Source of the DNA: Oceaniglobus roseus | Lineage (GTDB): Bacteria > Pseudomonadota > Alphaproteobacteria > Rhodobacterales > Rhodobacteraceae | DNA: 64,000 bases | Direction: 5' to 3' | NCBI RefSeq assembly: GCF_002869745.1 | Contig: NZ_PNOS01000010.1 | Coordinates: 1 to 64,000, forward strand | In this document: positions 24,911-33,014 of the stretch, in pieces | Layout of the letters: every line of letters starts with the position of its first letter | Numbering within the stretch: position 1 is the first letter of the stretch | Program-made: the position numbers and the translations under genes | Notes under the pieces: generated by a model | The model's database searches: none | Told to the model about the DNA's origin: nothing | Seen by the model: the letters and a program-made list of their open reading frames with translations, nothing else

Positions 24911-25254
24911 CCGCCGTGGGCGTCGCGGCTGTCCGCCGGCGCCTCGGCGCGGTCGGTCATGCCGTAGTCGCGCAGGACATGGGCGACGCGCAGCCGGTAA
25001 CCCGCGAAGACCCCGCCCCTGCCCTTCGCCTGCGCCGAGCGGTGGGCGTGGAGCGTGCGCCAGCGGGCGACGGCGTCCTCGTCTTCGAAGAAGGACAGCG
25101 ACAGGAGCTTTTCCGGGTTGGTCAGGCTCTGGAACCGCTCGACCCCGAGGAAGCCCTCGACCTCATCGACCATCGGGCGCATGGCGGCGGCGATGTCGAG
25201 GTATTCGTCGCGGCGGCCCTCGGCCGGTTCGACTTCGAAGATGACGGCGATCAT
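24907..25254 (-). CDS. antibiotic biosynthesis monooxygenase (ABM) domain protein
   Basis: 115 aa ferredoxin-like dimeric alpha+beta barrel protein. [22 protein letters not shown] and [28 protein letters not shown] are standard ABM-domain strands and helices. Members include quinol monooxygenases and haem-degrading IsdG-like proteins; here no diagnostic Asn/Trp/His haem set can be recognised, so function stays open. About 15 charged residues follow the domain. Convergent with the ABC permease and sharing the palindromic CTAG stop. Confidence 0.85.
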   Translation of the reverse strand: MIAVIFEVEPAEGRRDEYLDIAAAMRPMVDEVEGFLGVERFQSLTNPEKLLSLSFFEDEDAVARWRTLHAHRSAQAKGRGGVFAGYRLRVAHVLRDYGMTDRAEAPADSRDAHGG

Positions 25255-25408
25255 TGGCGGTCCTCCATGCCGTTCAGCTTGTGGCGCGTCGTTGTCTCAC
25301 GTTGCGCCGGGCCGGTCCACGGGCGTCCGCGAGGACGGAACCCGCGCCTTGTCCTTCCCTGCCCCTCTGCCTAGTCTGCGCCGGAATTTGATTTGGGAGA
25401 GCAGGCAC

Positions 25409-27547
25409 ATGGCCGAGCGGATCGAGAAACACGGCCTTCAGGTCGACCGTCAACTGGCGGAATTCCTTGAAACCAGGGCAATTCCCGGCACCGGCGTCAG
25501 CCCCGACGCCTTCTGGGAGGGGCTTTCGGCGCTGGTCCACGGCTTCGGGCCCGAGAACCGCAAGCTGCTGGAGATCCGCGAGGAGATCCAGGCGAGGATC
25601 GACGAGTGGCACAAGGCGCGCCGCAACCAGCCCCACGACCACACCGCCTACAAGGCGTTCCTGGAGGAAATCGGGTATCTCCTGCCCGAGGGGGACAATT
25701 TCGAGATCGAGACGCAGAACACCGACCCCGAGATCGCCTCGGTGCCGGGGCCGCAGCTGGTGGTTCCGATCACCAACGCCCGTTACGCGCTGAACGCGGC
25801 GAACGCGCGGTGGGGGAGCCTCTACGACGGGTTCTACGGCACCGACGCCATGGGCTCGCTGCCGCCGAAGGGCGGATACGACCGGGGCCGCGGGGCGCGG
25901 GTGGTGGCGCGGGCGCGGGTGTTCCTGGACGAGGCCTTCCCGATCGAGGGCGGCAGCCATGCCGACGCGCGGCGCTATCACGTCCACAACGGCGCGCTGC
26001 TGGTGGACGACATGCCGCTGGTGGACCCGGCGAAGTTCGTCGGCTACCGCGGCCATCCGCGGGCGCCCGAGGCGGTGGTGATGCGGAACAACGGGCTCCA
26101 CGTCGAGCTGGTGTTCGACCGGACGCACCGGATCGGCGCGCGGGACCAGGCGGGGCTGGCGGACGTGCAGATGGAAAGCGCGATCTCGGCGATCATGGAC
26201 TGCGAGGATTCCGTCGCCTGCGTCGATGCCGAGGACAAGACGCTGGCCTATTCCAATTGGCTGGGCCTGATGAAGGGCGACCTGGAGGAGACCTTCGAGA
26301 AGGGCGGCCAGAGCCTGACCCGCCGCCTGAACGCCGACCGCGAATACACCGGGCCCGACGGAAAGCCGGTGGTGCTGAAGGGCCGGGCGCTGATGCTGGT
26401 GCGGAACGTCGGCCACCTGATGACCAACCCCGCAATCCTCGACCGGGACGGGAACGAGGCCTTCGAGGGGCTGATGGACGCCATGGTGACGACGCTGATC
26501 GCCATGCACGACCTCCAGCGGCAGGGCGGCAACTCGGCCACCGGGTCGGTCTATGTCGTGAAGCCGAAGATGCACGGGCCCGACGAGGTGGCCTTCACCG
26601 ACCGCATCTTCACCCATGTGGAAGAGGTGCTGGGCCTGCCGAGGAACACGGTGAAGCTCGGGATCATGGACGAGGAGCGGCGCACCTCGGTCAACCTCAA
26701 GCAGTGCATCCGGGCGGCGAAGGCGCGGGTGGCCTTCATCAACACCGGCTTCCTGGACCGGACGGGGGACGAGATCCACACCTCGATGGAGGCCGGGCCG
26801 TTCTCGCGCAAGGATTTCATCAAGCGGAAGGCCTGGATCGGCGGCTACGAGAACCGCAACGTCGACATCGGGCTGGAGTGCGGGCTTTCGGGCAAGGCGC
26901 AGATCGGCAAGGGCATGTGGGCGATGCCCGACATGATGGCGGCGATGCTGGAGCAGAAGATCGAGCATCCGAAGGCCGGGGCGAACTGCGCCTGGGTCCC
27001 CTCGCCCACGGCGGCGACGCTGCATGCGCTGCACTATCACAGGGTCGACGTCTTCGCGGTGCAGGCGCGGCTGAAGAAGGGCGGGCGGCGGGCCCATGTG
27101 GACACGGTGCTCGACATCCCGCTCGCCACGTTCCGCGCCTGGGAACCGGCCGCGATCGAGCGCGAGGTGGAGAACAACGCGCAGGGGATCCTCGGCTACG
27201 TCGTGCGCTGGATCGACCAGGGGGTGGGCTGTTCCAAGGTGCCGGACCTGAACGACGTCGGGCTGATGGAGGACCGGGCGACCTGCCGGATCTCGGCCCA
27301 GCACATCGCCAACTGGCTGCACCACGGGGTGATCTCGAAGGAGGATGTCGAGGGCATCCTGCGCAAGATGGCCGCGGTGGTCGACCAGCAGAACGCAGGC
27401 GACCCGGCCTACCGGCCGATGGCCCCGGGCTTCGACGGGATCGCCTTCCAGGCGGCCTGCGACCTGGTGTTCGAGGGGCGGGTCCAGCCCTCGGGCTATA
27501 CCGAGCCGGTGCTGCACCGGCGGCGGTTGCAGCTGAAGGCGGGGTGA
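25409..27547 (+). CDS. glcB: malate synthase G
   Basis: 712 aa, the length of the single-chain G isoform. Start ATG at 25409 with GGGAGAGC upstream. TIM-barrel and insertion blocks characteristic of MSG include [59 protein letters not shown]-equivalent [14 protein letters not shown], and the C-terminal [18 protein letters not shown] that carries the catalytic base region. It condenses acetyl-CoA with glyoxylate to malate (glyoxylate shunt or glycolate utilisation), cytosolic. Isocitrate lyase and glycolate oxidase genes are not in the window; monocistronic by spacing. Confidence 0.97.
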   Translation: MAERIEKHGLQVDRQLAEFLETRAIPGTGVSPDAFWEGLSALVHGFGPENRKLLEIREEIQARIDEWHKARRNQPHDHTAYKAFLEEIGYLLPEGDNFEIETQNTDPEIASVPGPQLVVPITNARYALNAANARWGSLYDGFYGTDAMGSLPPKGGYDRGRGARVVARARVFLDEAFPIEGGSHADARRYHVHNGALLVDDMPLVDPAKFVGYRGHPRAPEAVVMRNNGLHVELVFDRTHRIGARDQAGLADVQMESAISAIMDCEDSVACVDAEDKTLAYSNWLGLMKGDLEETFEKGGQSLTRRLNADREYTGPDGKPVVLKGRALMLVRNVGHLMTNPAILDRDGNEAFEGLMDAMVTTLIAMHDLQRQGGNSATGSVYVVKPKMHGPDEVAFTDRIFTHVEEVLGLPRNTVKLGIMDEERRTSVNLKQCIRAAKARVAFINTGFLDRTGDEIHTSMEAGPFSRKDFIKRKAWIGGYENRNVDIGLECGLSGKAQIGKGMWAMPDMMAAMLEQKIEHPKAGANCAWVPSPTAATLHALHYHRVDVFAVQARLKKGGRRAHVDTVLDIPLATFRAWEPAAIEREVENNAQGILGYVVRWIDQGVGCSKVPDLNDVGLMEDRATCRISAQHIANWLHHGVISKEDVEGILRKMAAVVDQQNAGDPAYRPMAPGFDGIAFQAACDLVFEGRVQPSGYTEPVLHRRRLQLKAG

Positions 27548-27934
27548 GCCGGTTTCATACGTGATGGTGAGGGCGCTGCTCCGGAGACGGAGCCGCGCCT
27601 TTCTTTCTAGGGCGGATGCGTCAGCGGGGTCCAACTGCCGAGCGGCCCGGCGAACGCGCTGGTCTTCTATTGCACCTGGAAGTGGCGCCCGCTGCGAGCG
27701 CTCCGCTCCTCACTTAGGACAGTCCCCGACCGCGGGCGGGGGAGAAGCCCCCGCGACGTGCCGGAGGCACGCCTTCGGCGTGACGGGGCGGTCGGGTGCT
27801 GCCCGGCGTAGCCGCCGGGCGCGGCATCCCTGCTGGCTCGCGATGAATTCAGAGTGCACGGTCAGCTTCAACTGCTGAGGGTGGCGGGACACGGTGGTAT
27901 CGCCTGCCTGTCCCAGGAAGCCTGACCGCTTCCC
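27548..27934. other. 387-bp gene-free region with dense hairpins
   Basis: Between glcB and the LysR gene. Short open frames on both strands show no family resemblance and are Arg/Ala-rich GC artefacts. The centre (27725-27820) packs five inverted repeats, listed separately. It may be a decayed mobile or repeat element, or a structured RNA. Confidence 0.55.
27725..27820. repeat. cloverleaf-like cluster of nested inverted repeats
   Basis: An outer stem CCCGACCGC (27725-27733) pairs with GCGGTCGGG (27788-27796). It encloses a GCGGGGG/CCCCCGC hairpin (27735-27753 region), CGTGCC-GGA-GGCACG (27757-27771) and CGCC-TTC-GGCG (27770-27780). Right after comes GCCCGGCG-TAGC-CGCCGGGC (27801-27820). Such a branched layout is unusual for plain intergenic DNA. 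Confidence 0.6.
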
Positions 27935-28789
27935 CTAGAGCAGCCGGTAATGCTGCCGGATCAGGTTCGCCATGCCGCGCGTCACCTCGTTCTGCATCAC
28001 CTCGCCGGTGTAGAGGTTGATCTTCTGTCGCTTCAGCTCGGGCAAACCGCCGCCGTGGGCCACCTGCTCCATGAAGGCGGGTGCCGTGCCCTCGATCAGG
28101 GCCGTCACCGCGAGGTCGGCCGACACCGTCGCCTCGATCGCCGGGTCGGCGTCGCTGTCCACCGCCATCTCCCAGGCGATTCCCGCCTCATCCAGCGCCC
28201 GCTGCGCGCCGGGGCGGAAGATGCAGCTGGAACAGAAGGCCAGCCGGATCGGCCTCTGCCGCCAGGCCGTCCCGCCGATCGCGCCGTACCACTGGAGCGG
28301 CACGTCGATCAGCGTCTCGCCCCCCTCGCCCACCCCGTCCTCGGTCGTCAGGATGAAGTCGCACTCGCCACGGGCGAACATCAGCTTCAGCCCGCGGGTG
28401 TGGCAGGATTTCAGGTGCACCCGCACCCGCGGGAAATCGGCCGCAAAGCGCTGGAGCACCTTCGGCATCGCCGGGTGGACGATGTCGTGGGGCAGGCCGA
28501 CGACGATCTCGCCCTCGAACGCGGTCGCCGTCATCCGCGCCATGACCTCGTCGTTCAGGTCCAGCATCCGCCGCGCGTAGGACAGCAGCTGCTCGCCCGC
28601 CGAGGTCAGCGAGACGGAGCGCGCGGAGCGGTCGATCAGGTTCAGCCCCATGCTTTCCTCCAGCCGCTTCAGCTGCATCGACACGGCGGACTGGGTGAGG
28701 TTCAGGAAGCCGCTGGCCTTCGTCACGCCGCCGGTTTCGGCGACGGCCACGAAGGAGCGCAGGGCGGTCATGTCGAGGTTTCTGGGCAT
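27935..28789 (-). CDS. LysR family transcriptional regulator
   Basis: 284 aa. Winged helix-turn-helix at about 6-65: MTALRSFVAVAETGGVTKAS, NLTQSAVSMQLKRLEESMGL and DRSARSVSLTSAGEQLL. The effector domain follows (GEIVVGLPHDIVHPAMPKVL) with CDFILTTEDG typical of the family. The start at 28789 follows AGGA at suitable spacing and gives the usual N-terminus; the open frame continues upstream without homology. It is divergent from the DUF1127 gene, with 123 bp between starts, so by the usual LysR pattern that gene, or its own gene, is a candidate target. Effector unknown. Confidence 0.93.
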   Translation of the reverse strand: MPRNLDMTALRSFVAVAETGGVTKASGFLNLTQSAVSMQLKRLEESMGLNLIDRSARSVSLTSAGEQLLSYARRMLDLNDEVMARMTATAFEGEIVVGLPHDIVHPAMPKVLQRFAADFPRVRVHLKSCHTRGLKLMFARGECDFILTTEDGVGEGGETLIDVPLQWYGAIGGTAWRQRPIRLAFCSSCIFRPGAQRALDEAGIAWEMAVDSDADPAIEATVSADLAVTALIEGTAPAFMEQVAHGGGLPELKRQKINLYTGEVMQNEVTRGMANLIRQHYRLL

Positions 28790-28912
28790 ATCACGATCCT
28801 TGATGCCACGCGTCAAAAACATTCGTTTTCCATATTGACCACAGCGCGCCATATACATCAACAGAAATGATGCGTCCCGCGTCATGGATCACCAAGATGA
28901 AAGGTTTGTAAC

Positions 28913-29131
28913 ATGTCCTCCCTGAGCCGTTCCCCGACCCTCGGCCGCGTCCGGACCGGTCGGCCCGGCCTTCTCGCCATGCTGGCCGCGGGTCTTGCCG
29001 CGCGTCGCCAGCGCCGGACGCTGCGCGATCTCGACGACGCGATGCTGCGCGACATCGGCCTGACCCGCCACGAGGCCCTGCTCGAATCGCAGCGCCCCCT
29101 GTGGGACGTGCCCGCGCAATGGCGCCGCTGA
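28913..29131 (+). CDS. DUF1127 small arginine-rich protein
   Basis: 72 aa. The C-terminal half carries the DUF1127 motif, RRQRRTLRDLDDAMLRDIGLT, after a basic N-terminal region (RVRTGRPGLLAMLAAGLAAR). DUF1127 proteins are small, often stress-induced, and in Rhodobacter and Agrobacterium have been linked to RNA turnover and phosphate or stress adaptation. No more precise role can be read. Located divergently from a LysR regulator; a terminator hairpin begins 61 nt after its stop. Confidence 0.88.
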   Translation: MSSLSRSPTLGRVRTGRPGLLAMLAAGLAARRQRRTLRDLDDAMLRDIGLTRHEALLESQRPLWDVPAQWRR

Positions 29132-29191
29132 CGAAGCTGTGTCCGATTCCTGACGGAAAAGCTTATATACCGCCGGTCAGTGTCTTGAAAT

Positions 29192-29237
29192 GAAAGCCGC
29201 CCCTGCCGATATTCGGCCCGAGGGCGGCTTTCTCTTT
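29192..29237 (+). terminator. Rho-independent terminator after DUF1127 gene (or attenuator in BI-1 leader)
   Basis: GAAAGCCGCCC (29192-29202), 19-nt loop, GGGCGGCTTTC (29222-29232), then TCTTT. An 11-bp perfect stem with T-rich tail. It ends 48 nt before the ATG of the Bax-inhibitor gene. Confidence 0.75.
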
Positions 29238-29285
29238 GAGAAGTCCATGAACCGCCCCACCGTTACACACGCAAGGAGGCGATAC

Positions 29286-30005
29286 ATGGCTGACTATCAA
29301 ACGATCCGCGCAGGGACCGGTACACGGTCCGCCGCGATCGACGAAGGGCTTCGCGCCCACATGAACAAGGTCTACGGCACGATGTCCGTGGGCCTGCTGC
29401 TGACCGCGCTGGTGGCCTGGGCCGTCGGCACGAACGAGCAGATGGTACAGGCGATCTTCGCGACCCCGCTGAAGTGGGTCGTCATGTTCGCCCCCCTGAT
29501 CATGGTCTTCGCCTTCGGCGCCCTCATCAACAAGCTTTCGGCCGCCGGTGCGCAGCTGTTCTTCTACGCCTTCTCGGCGCTGATGGGCCTGTCGATCAGC
29601 TATATCTTCGCCGCCTACACGGGCATTTCCATCGCCCAGACCTTCCTCGTGACCGCGATCTCCTTCGCGGGGCTCAGCCTCTGGGGCTACACGACGAAGA
29701 AGGACATCTCGGGCTGGGGGTCGTTCCTGATCATGGGCGTGATCGGCCTGGTCGTGGCGTCGATCGTGAACATCTTCCTCGGCTCGCCCGCGATCATGTT
29801 CGCGATCTCGGTGCTCGGCGTGCTGATCTTCGCGGGCCTGACCGCCTATGACACGCAGCGGATCAAGACCGACTACATCCAGCACGCCTCGGCGATGGAC
29901 CAGGAGTGGCTGGGCAAGTCGGCCATCATGGGCGCGCTGAACCTGTACCTGAACTTCATCAACCTGTTCATGTTCCTGCTCCAGTTCCTCGGCAACCGCG
30001 AGTGA
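29286..30005 (+). CDS. Bax inhibitor-1/YccA family membrane protein
   Basis: 239 aa with seven helices. The start at 29286 follows AAGGAGG, a near-perfect ribosome-binding site. Family sequences include HMNKVYGTMSVGLLLTALVAW, ISYIFAAYTGISIAQTFLVTA, FAGLTAYDTQRIK (the conserved D-containing segment) and GALNLYLNFINLFMFLLQFLG. Bacterial members include YccA, a modulator of the FtsH protease, and YetJ, a pH-sensitive calcium leak; which applies is unknown. Monocistronic, between two intrinsic terminators. Confidence 0.94.
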   Translation: MADYQTIRAGTGTRSAAIDEGLRAHMNKVYGTMSVGLLLTALVAWAVGTNEQMVQAIFATPLKWVVMFAPLIMVFAFGALINKLSAAGAQLFFYAFSALMGLSISYIFAAYTGISIAQTFLVTAISFAGLSLWGYTTKKDISGWGSFLIMGVIGLVVASIVNIFLGSPAIMFAISVLGVLIFAGLTAYDTQRIKTDYIQHASAMDQEWLGKSAIMGALNLYLNFINLFMFLLQFLGNRE

Positions 30006-30030
30006 TCCGGGAACAGGTCTGAACGCCGAA

Positions 30031-30061
30031 GGGCCGGTCGCAGGACCGGCCCTTTTCTTTT
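30031..30061 (+). terminator. Rho-independent terminator after BI-1 gene
   Basis: GGGCCGGTC (30031-30039), loop GCAG, GACCGGCCC (30044-30052), then TTTTCTTTT. A textbook intrinsic terminator 25 nt after the stop. Confidence 0.92.
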
Positions 30062-30064
30062 GCG

Positions 30065-30574
30065 TCAGAGGCGGCGGTGCATCCGCATGGCGGGGAACAG
30101 GATGCCCGGCGCCAGGCGGATGTCCACGGGGCCGAGGCTGCGGAAGCCGAGCGCGGCGTAGAAGGGCTGCGCCGTCAGGGTCGAGAGGCAGTCGAGCTGC
30201 CCCACCCCGGCGCGCCGCGCCTCGTCCATCGCATGGGAGAGCAGCGCCCGGCCCAGCCCCTGGCGCACCCGGCGGTGATCGGTGACGACGTGGCGCACAT
30301 GGGCCATGTCGCGCGGCCCGAGCCCGCCGGCGGGCGAGGTCCATGTCCAGCCGCCGGCCGCCGCCACCTCGCCCTCCGCCGTGCAGACGACATAGTAGCT
30401 GCCCGAGGCCAGAAGCCGCGGCTGCGCGCGGGCGATCAGCGGTACGGCCGTGACCATCACCGAGGGCGGATAGTCCTTTCGCAGCAGCGCCGGATAGCTG
30501 GCGGACAGCAGGCTGTCCACCGCCGCCAGGTCGGCGGCTGTCGCGGTGCGGATCGTCAGGGTCTCCTCGGCCAT
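30065..30574 (-). CDS. GNAT family N-acetyltransferase
   Basis: 169 aa single-domain GNAT. TIRTATAADLAAVDSLLSASY is the first strand-helix, HVVTDHRRVRQGLGRALLSHA is the acetyl-CoA-binding motif A, and DCLSTLTAQPFYAALGFRSLG is motif B. The ATG follows GAGGAGACA. Substrate unknown. It faces the BI-1 gene and lies upstream of nothing on its own strand that overlaps it, so it is likely monocistronic. Confidence 0.9.
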   Translation of the reverse strand: MAEETLTIRTATAADLAAVDSLLSASYPALLRKDYPPSVMVTAVPLIARAQPRLLASGSYYVVCTAEGEVAAAGGWTWTSPAGGLGPRDMAHVRHVVTDHRRVRQGLGRALLSHAMDEARRAGVGQLDCLSTLTAQPFYAALGFRSLGPVDIRLAPGILFPAMRMHRRL

Positions 30575-30648
30575 GGCTGTCTCCTCTGCGGGCCGGATGG
30601 GCGCAGGGGCCGGGCGCGGGGAGCTTGCAGGGGAGGTGTCCGGAATGC

Positions 30649-30678
30649 AAAAGCCGCGCGGGGGTCCCTGCGCGGCTT
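30649..30678 (-). terminator. Rho-independent terminator of rpmG
   Basis: Read on the minus strand: AAGCCGCGC, 10-nt loop, GCGCGGCTT then TTG-rich tail (TTTT across 30649-30652). It lies 26 nt after the rpmG stop. Confidence 0.82.
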
Positions 30679-30703
30679 GCTCTGTCCGTCTAGGTCGGAA
30701 GGC

Positions 30704-30871
30704 TTACTTGATCTTGCCTTCCTTGTAGTCGACGTGCTTGCGCGCGACGGGGTCGTACTTCTTTACGACCATCTTCTCGGTCATGGTTCGGGCGTTCTTC
30801 TTCGTGACGTAGAAGTGGCCAGTGTCCGCCGTCGAGTTGAGACGGATCTTGATGGTGGTCGGCTTTGCCAT
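30704..30871 (-). CDS. rpmG: 50S ribosomal protein L33
   Basis: 55 aa. [34 protein letters not shown] and [19 protein letters not shown] are L33 throughout. It lacks the two CxxC pairs of zinc-binding L33, so it is the zinc-independent (C-minus) type, relevant to zinc-limited ribosome remodelling. GGAGAGAC precedes the ATG. A sigma-70-like promoter (30940-30967) and terminator frame a single-gene unit. Longer open frames extending upstream are not part of the protein. Confidence 0.98.
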   Translation of the reverse strand: MAKPTTIKIRLNSTADTGHFYVTKKNARTMTEKMVVKKYDPVARKHVDYKEGKIK

Positions 30872-30939
30872 GGATGTCTCTCCTCGGGTCCGTGTGATGC
30901 GGCGCGCACGGGGGCGCCTGCAGAATTCCTGAGCCCCGG

Positions 30940-30967
30940 CTTTTACCCGAGGCCGCGACGCTGTCAA
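30940..30967 (-). promoter_or_regulatory. sigma-70-type promoter of rpmG
   Basis: On the minus strand: TTGACA (30967-30962), 16-nt spacer, TAAAAG (30945-30940). The perfect -35 lies about 70-95 nt upstream of the L33 ATG, fitting a strong housekeeping promoter. Confidence 0.65.
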
Positions 30968-31040
30968 CCTCGATTCCGCAGGGACGTGCCGGAATCCGCC
31001 CGCGGCGGCGGCGGTGCGTGCCGGTCCCGTGTCCCCTGGT

Positions 31041-31444
31041 GCGCGGAGGGCCTGTAAGCCGGATTCTGTTCCCCGCAGGCCGTGACCTGCGGTTCGATGA
31101 CCATTCCTCTGGCCCGCCGGTTGCCCGGCGGGTCTGGCTGCCAACCCGGATCTCGGGGCTGAAGCGGCCCTGGGGAAGTCCCCGTGAGATCCCTATTCGG
31201 CATTGCTCCCGGTGGGGCTTGCCGTGCCACCCCTGTTGCCAGGGGCGCGGTGCGCTCTTACCGCACCGTTTCACCCTCACCCCTGCGTGCAGGGGCAGTC
31301 TGTTCTCTGTGGCGCTATCCGTCGGGTTGTCCGCCGGGTTTTCCCGGCAAAGCCCGCCCGGGCGTTACCCGGCACCGCTGCTTCAGGGAGTCCGGACTTT
31401 CCTCGCATCCCTTGCGGGACGCGCGGCCATCCGGCCCTCCGCGC
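31041..31444 (-). ncRNA. rnpB: RNase P RNA (class A)
   Basis: About 404 nt. The P1 helix pairs GCGCGGAGGG at the 5' end (31444-31435) with CCCTCCGCGC at the 3' end (31050-31041), 10 bp perfect. The universal core is clear: GAGGAAAGTCCGGACTC near the 5' end and ACAGAATCCGGCTTACAGG near the 3' end, which form P4 and flanking conserved regions; GCGACCGG-like and GGTAAGAGCGCACC (P10-P12 region) also fit. It is the catalytic subunit that matures tRNA 5' ends. Its 5' end lies 10 nt after the stop of the amidase gene on the same strand. Protein-like open frames across it are artefacts. Confidence 0.96.
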
Positions 31445-31450
31445 GCCGCC

Positions 31451-31479
31451 CGCTTAGGCGCTCGCGCCGCCCGGGTCAA
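31451..31479 (-). promoter_or_regulatory. probable rnpB promoter overlapping the upstream stop codon
   Basis: On the minus strand: TTGACC (31479-31474), 17-nt spacer, TAAGCG (31456-31451), then 6 nt to the P1 5' nucleotide at 31444. The TAA of the -10 is the stop codon of the amidase gene. The geometry fits, but the -10 is weak by sequence. Confidence 0.5.
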
Positions 31480-32134
31480 CGTGCAACAGCGCGGCGGCCT
31501 GCGCCTGCGCCACATCCGCGGCCGAGAGGGCGCCCCGCCCCCAGGGGCGGAAGCGCAGGCGGAAGGCCGAGAGCAGCGTTTCCGGGTCGACCTCCTCGGG
31601 ATAGCCGATGCGCGACAGGGCCGCGGCGAAGGCGGCGGGGTCGCAGGGGGCGGGGCGAAGGTCGGTCGGCCAGACCGAGAGGCCGCCCCGCGCCAGGCGG
31701 CGCCAGTCGAAGCGGGGGCCGGGATCGACCTTGCGGCCCGGCGCCATGTCGGAATGGGCGATGACGCCCGCGGGCGGGATGGACCAACGCTCGAGGATGC
31801 CGGGCAGAAGCGCTTCCAGCGCCGCCATCTGCGCCTCGGGGAACGGCGCGGCACCGTCGTTGTCGAGTTCGATGCCGATCGAGCGGGAATTGACGTCGCC
31901 CCTGCCCCGCCACGCCCCTGCCCCGGCGTGCCAGGCGCGCATATGTTCGTCGACAAGGCCGAAGATCCGTCCGTCGGCGCCGATCAGGTAATGCGCCGAG
32001 ACTTCGAACGCCGGATCGCAGAGCCGATCGCGCGCCGCCTCGCAGCTGGCCATGGCGGTGTAGTGCAGCACGACCAGCTCGGGGCGAAGTCCGTCACGCC
32101 GCCCGCCCTGGTTCGGAGAGGGATGGCGGATCAC
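31454..32134 (-). CDS. N-acetylmuramoyl-L-alanine amidase, AmpD-like (Amidase_2)
   Basis: About 226 aa. RPELVVLHYTAMASCEAA contains the first zinc His, EVSAHYLIGADGRIFGLVDE follows, NSRSIGIELDNDG the third block, and GVIAHSDMAPGRKVDPGP ends with the zinc/catalytic HSD-K motif. It cleaves the amide between MurNAc (or anhydroMurNAc) and the stem peptide; no signal peptide, so a cytosolic recycling role like AmpD is likely. The start is uncertain: GTG at 32134 or TTG at 32146, neither with a well-spaced ribosome-binding site; coupling to the upstream lipoprotein gene (stop at 32149) may replace it. Confidence 0.87.
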   Translation of the reverse strand: MIRHPSPNQGGRRDGLRPELVVLHYTAMASCEAARDRLCDPAFEVSAHYLIGADGRIFGLVDEHMRAWHAGAGAWRGRGDVNSRSIGIELDNDGAAPFPEAQMAALEALLPGILERWSIPPAGVIAHSDMAPGRKVDPGPRFDWRRLARGGLSVWPTDLRPAPCDPAAFAAALSRIGYPEEVDPETLLSAFRLRFRPWGRGALSAADVAQAQAAALLHVDPGGASA

Positions 32135-32148
32135 CTCCGGCGGCAAGG

Positions 32149-32937
32149 TCAGTTGTTGGCGACCGAGCGGAACGGCGAGGGATCCCAGTAGCAGGCGAAT
32201 CCGTCGCCGTCGGGGTCCACGCCCAGGTTGTCCTTCTGCGGCCCGCCGTTCTTGAGGAAGTCCTCCTGCGCGCGGTCGGATGAGCCGTAGCCGGCGCAGG
32301 CGCGCTGGAACTTGCTGTCGGCGTTGCGGCTCGAGCGGCTGTAGACGGGCTGACCCACGCGGTTGGTGGTGGACAGCGCATAGGCGACGATGTTCGGATC
32401 GCTTTCCGCGGGGCGGCTCGGCAGCGCGGTCGGCTGCACCACGCGGTAGTTCTCGCGGTTGTTCTCGATCCGGGCGCGGTCCGATTCGATCGACTCGCGG
32501 CTCGACACCGCGCTGAAATCCTGTTCGTCCGAGATGCCGGGGTTGTTGCCCACCGGCTGCGTCGCGGACAGCGGCGCGCCGCTGACGGGCTCGGCCGGGG
32601 GCAGTGTCGCGGGCGGCAGCTCGGTCGTGCCGGGGCCGACCGCCAGACTCGACGTGCCGTCGCCCACGGGCAGGCCCGCCGCGCGCAGGTCTTCGTCCGA
32701 GATGACGCGGCTGGTGGAGATTCCGCCATCGACGGGGGCGGGGTTGGTGGCGGTCGAGGGCTGCTGGGCGTCGTAGCCGCCCGAGCGCAGCGCGGTCTCG
32801 CGGGCGGCGCGCTGGCGCTCGTAGGCCTCGTAATCCTGGAAGCCGACACCCTGGCCGCTGTCCGGCACCACCGGTTCGCATCCGGCAACGCCGATGACGG
32901 TCAGAAGGAGAAGTGCGCCGAGGCCGGTTGTGCGTGT
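32149..32937 (-). CDS. lipoprotein with C-terminal Excalibur-like calcium-binding domain
   Basis: 262 aa from a GTG at 32937. The signal sequence TRTTGLGALLLLTVIGVAGC ends in a lipobox (GVAGC). A long low-complexity Pro/Ser/Ala region (about 25-195) leads to a C-terminal domain: KFQRACAGYGSSDRAQEDFL and GVDPDGDGFACYWDPSPFR. The DxDGDGxxC pattern with paired cysteines is the Excalibur (extracellular Ca-binding) signature. An upstream ATG at 32991 would put 18 extra residues before the signal. Envelope protein of unknown role; the next gene is a peptidoglycan amidase 14-15 nt away, so a cell-wall context is plausible. Confidence 0.82.
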   Translation of the reverse strand, partial: TRTTGLGALLLLTVIGVAGCEPVVPDSGQGVGFQDYEAYERQRAARETALRSGGYDAQQPSTATNPAPVDGGISTSRVISDEDLRAAGLPVGDGTSSLAVGPGTTELPPATLPPAEPVSGAPLSATQPVGNNPGISDEQDFSAVSSRESIESDRARIENNRENYRVVQPTALPSRPAESDPNIVAYALSTTNRVGQPVYSRSSRNADSKFQRACAGYGSSDRAQEDFLKNGGPQKDNLGVDPDGDGFACYWDPSPFRSVANN

Positions 32938-33014
32938 CACGTCGTCGTCCACCCGATTGCTTGTCCCAAGCAACGAAACCGCGCGCCGCACGGTTCCGTC
33001 TCAGGCCCGATTGC

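Noticed and set aside
27561-27892. Small open frames in the 27.5-27.9 kb gap
   Set aside because: Arg/Ala/Pro-rich, no ribosome-binding sites in place, and they cross the hairpin cluster; no homology recognised.
31184-32191. Plus-strand open frame across RNase P RNA and the amidase
   Set aside because: The RNA structure and the minus-strand amidase explain the region.
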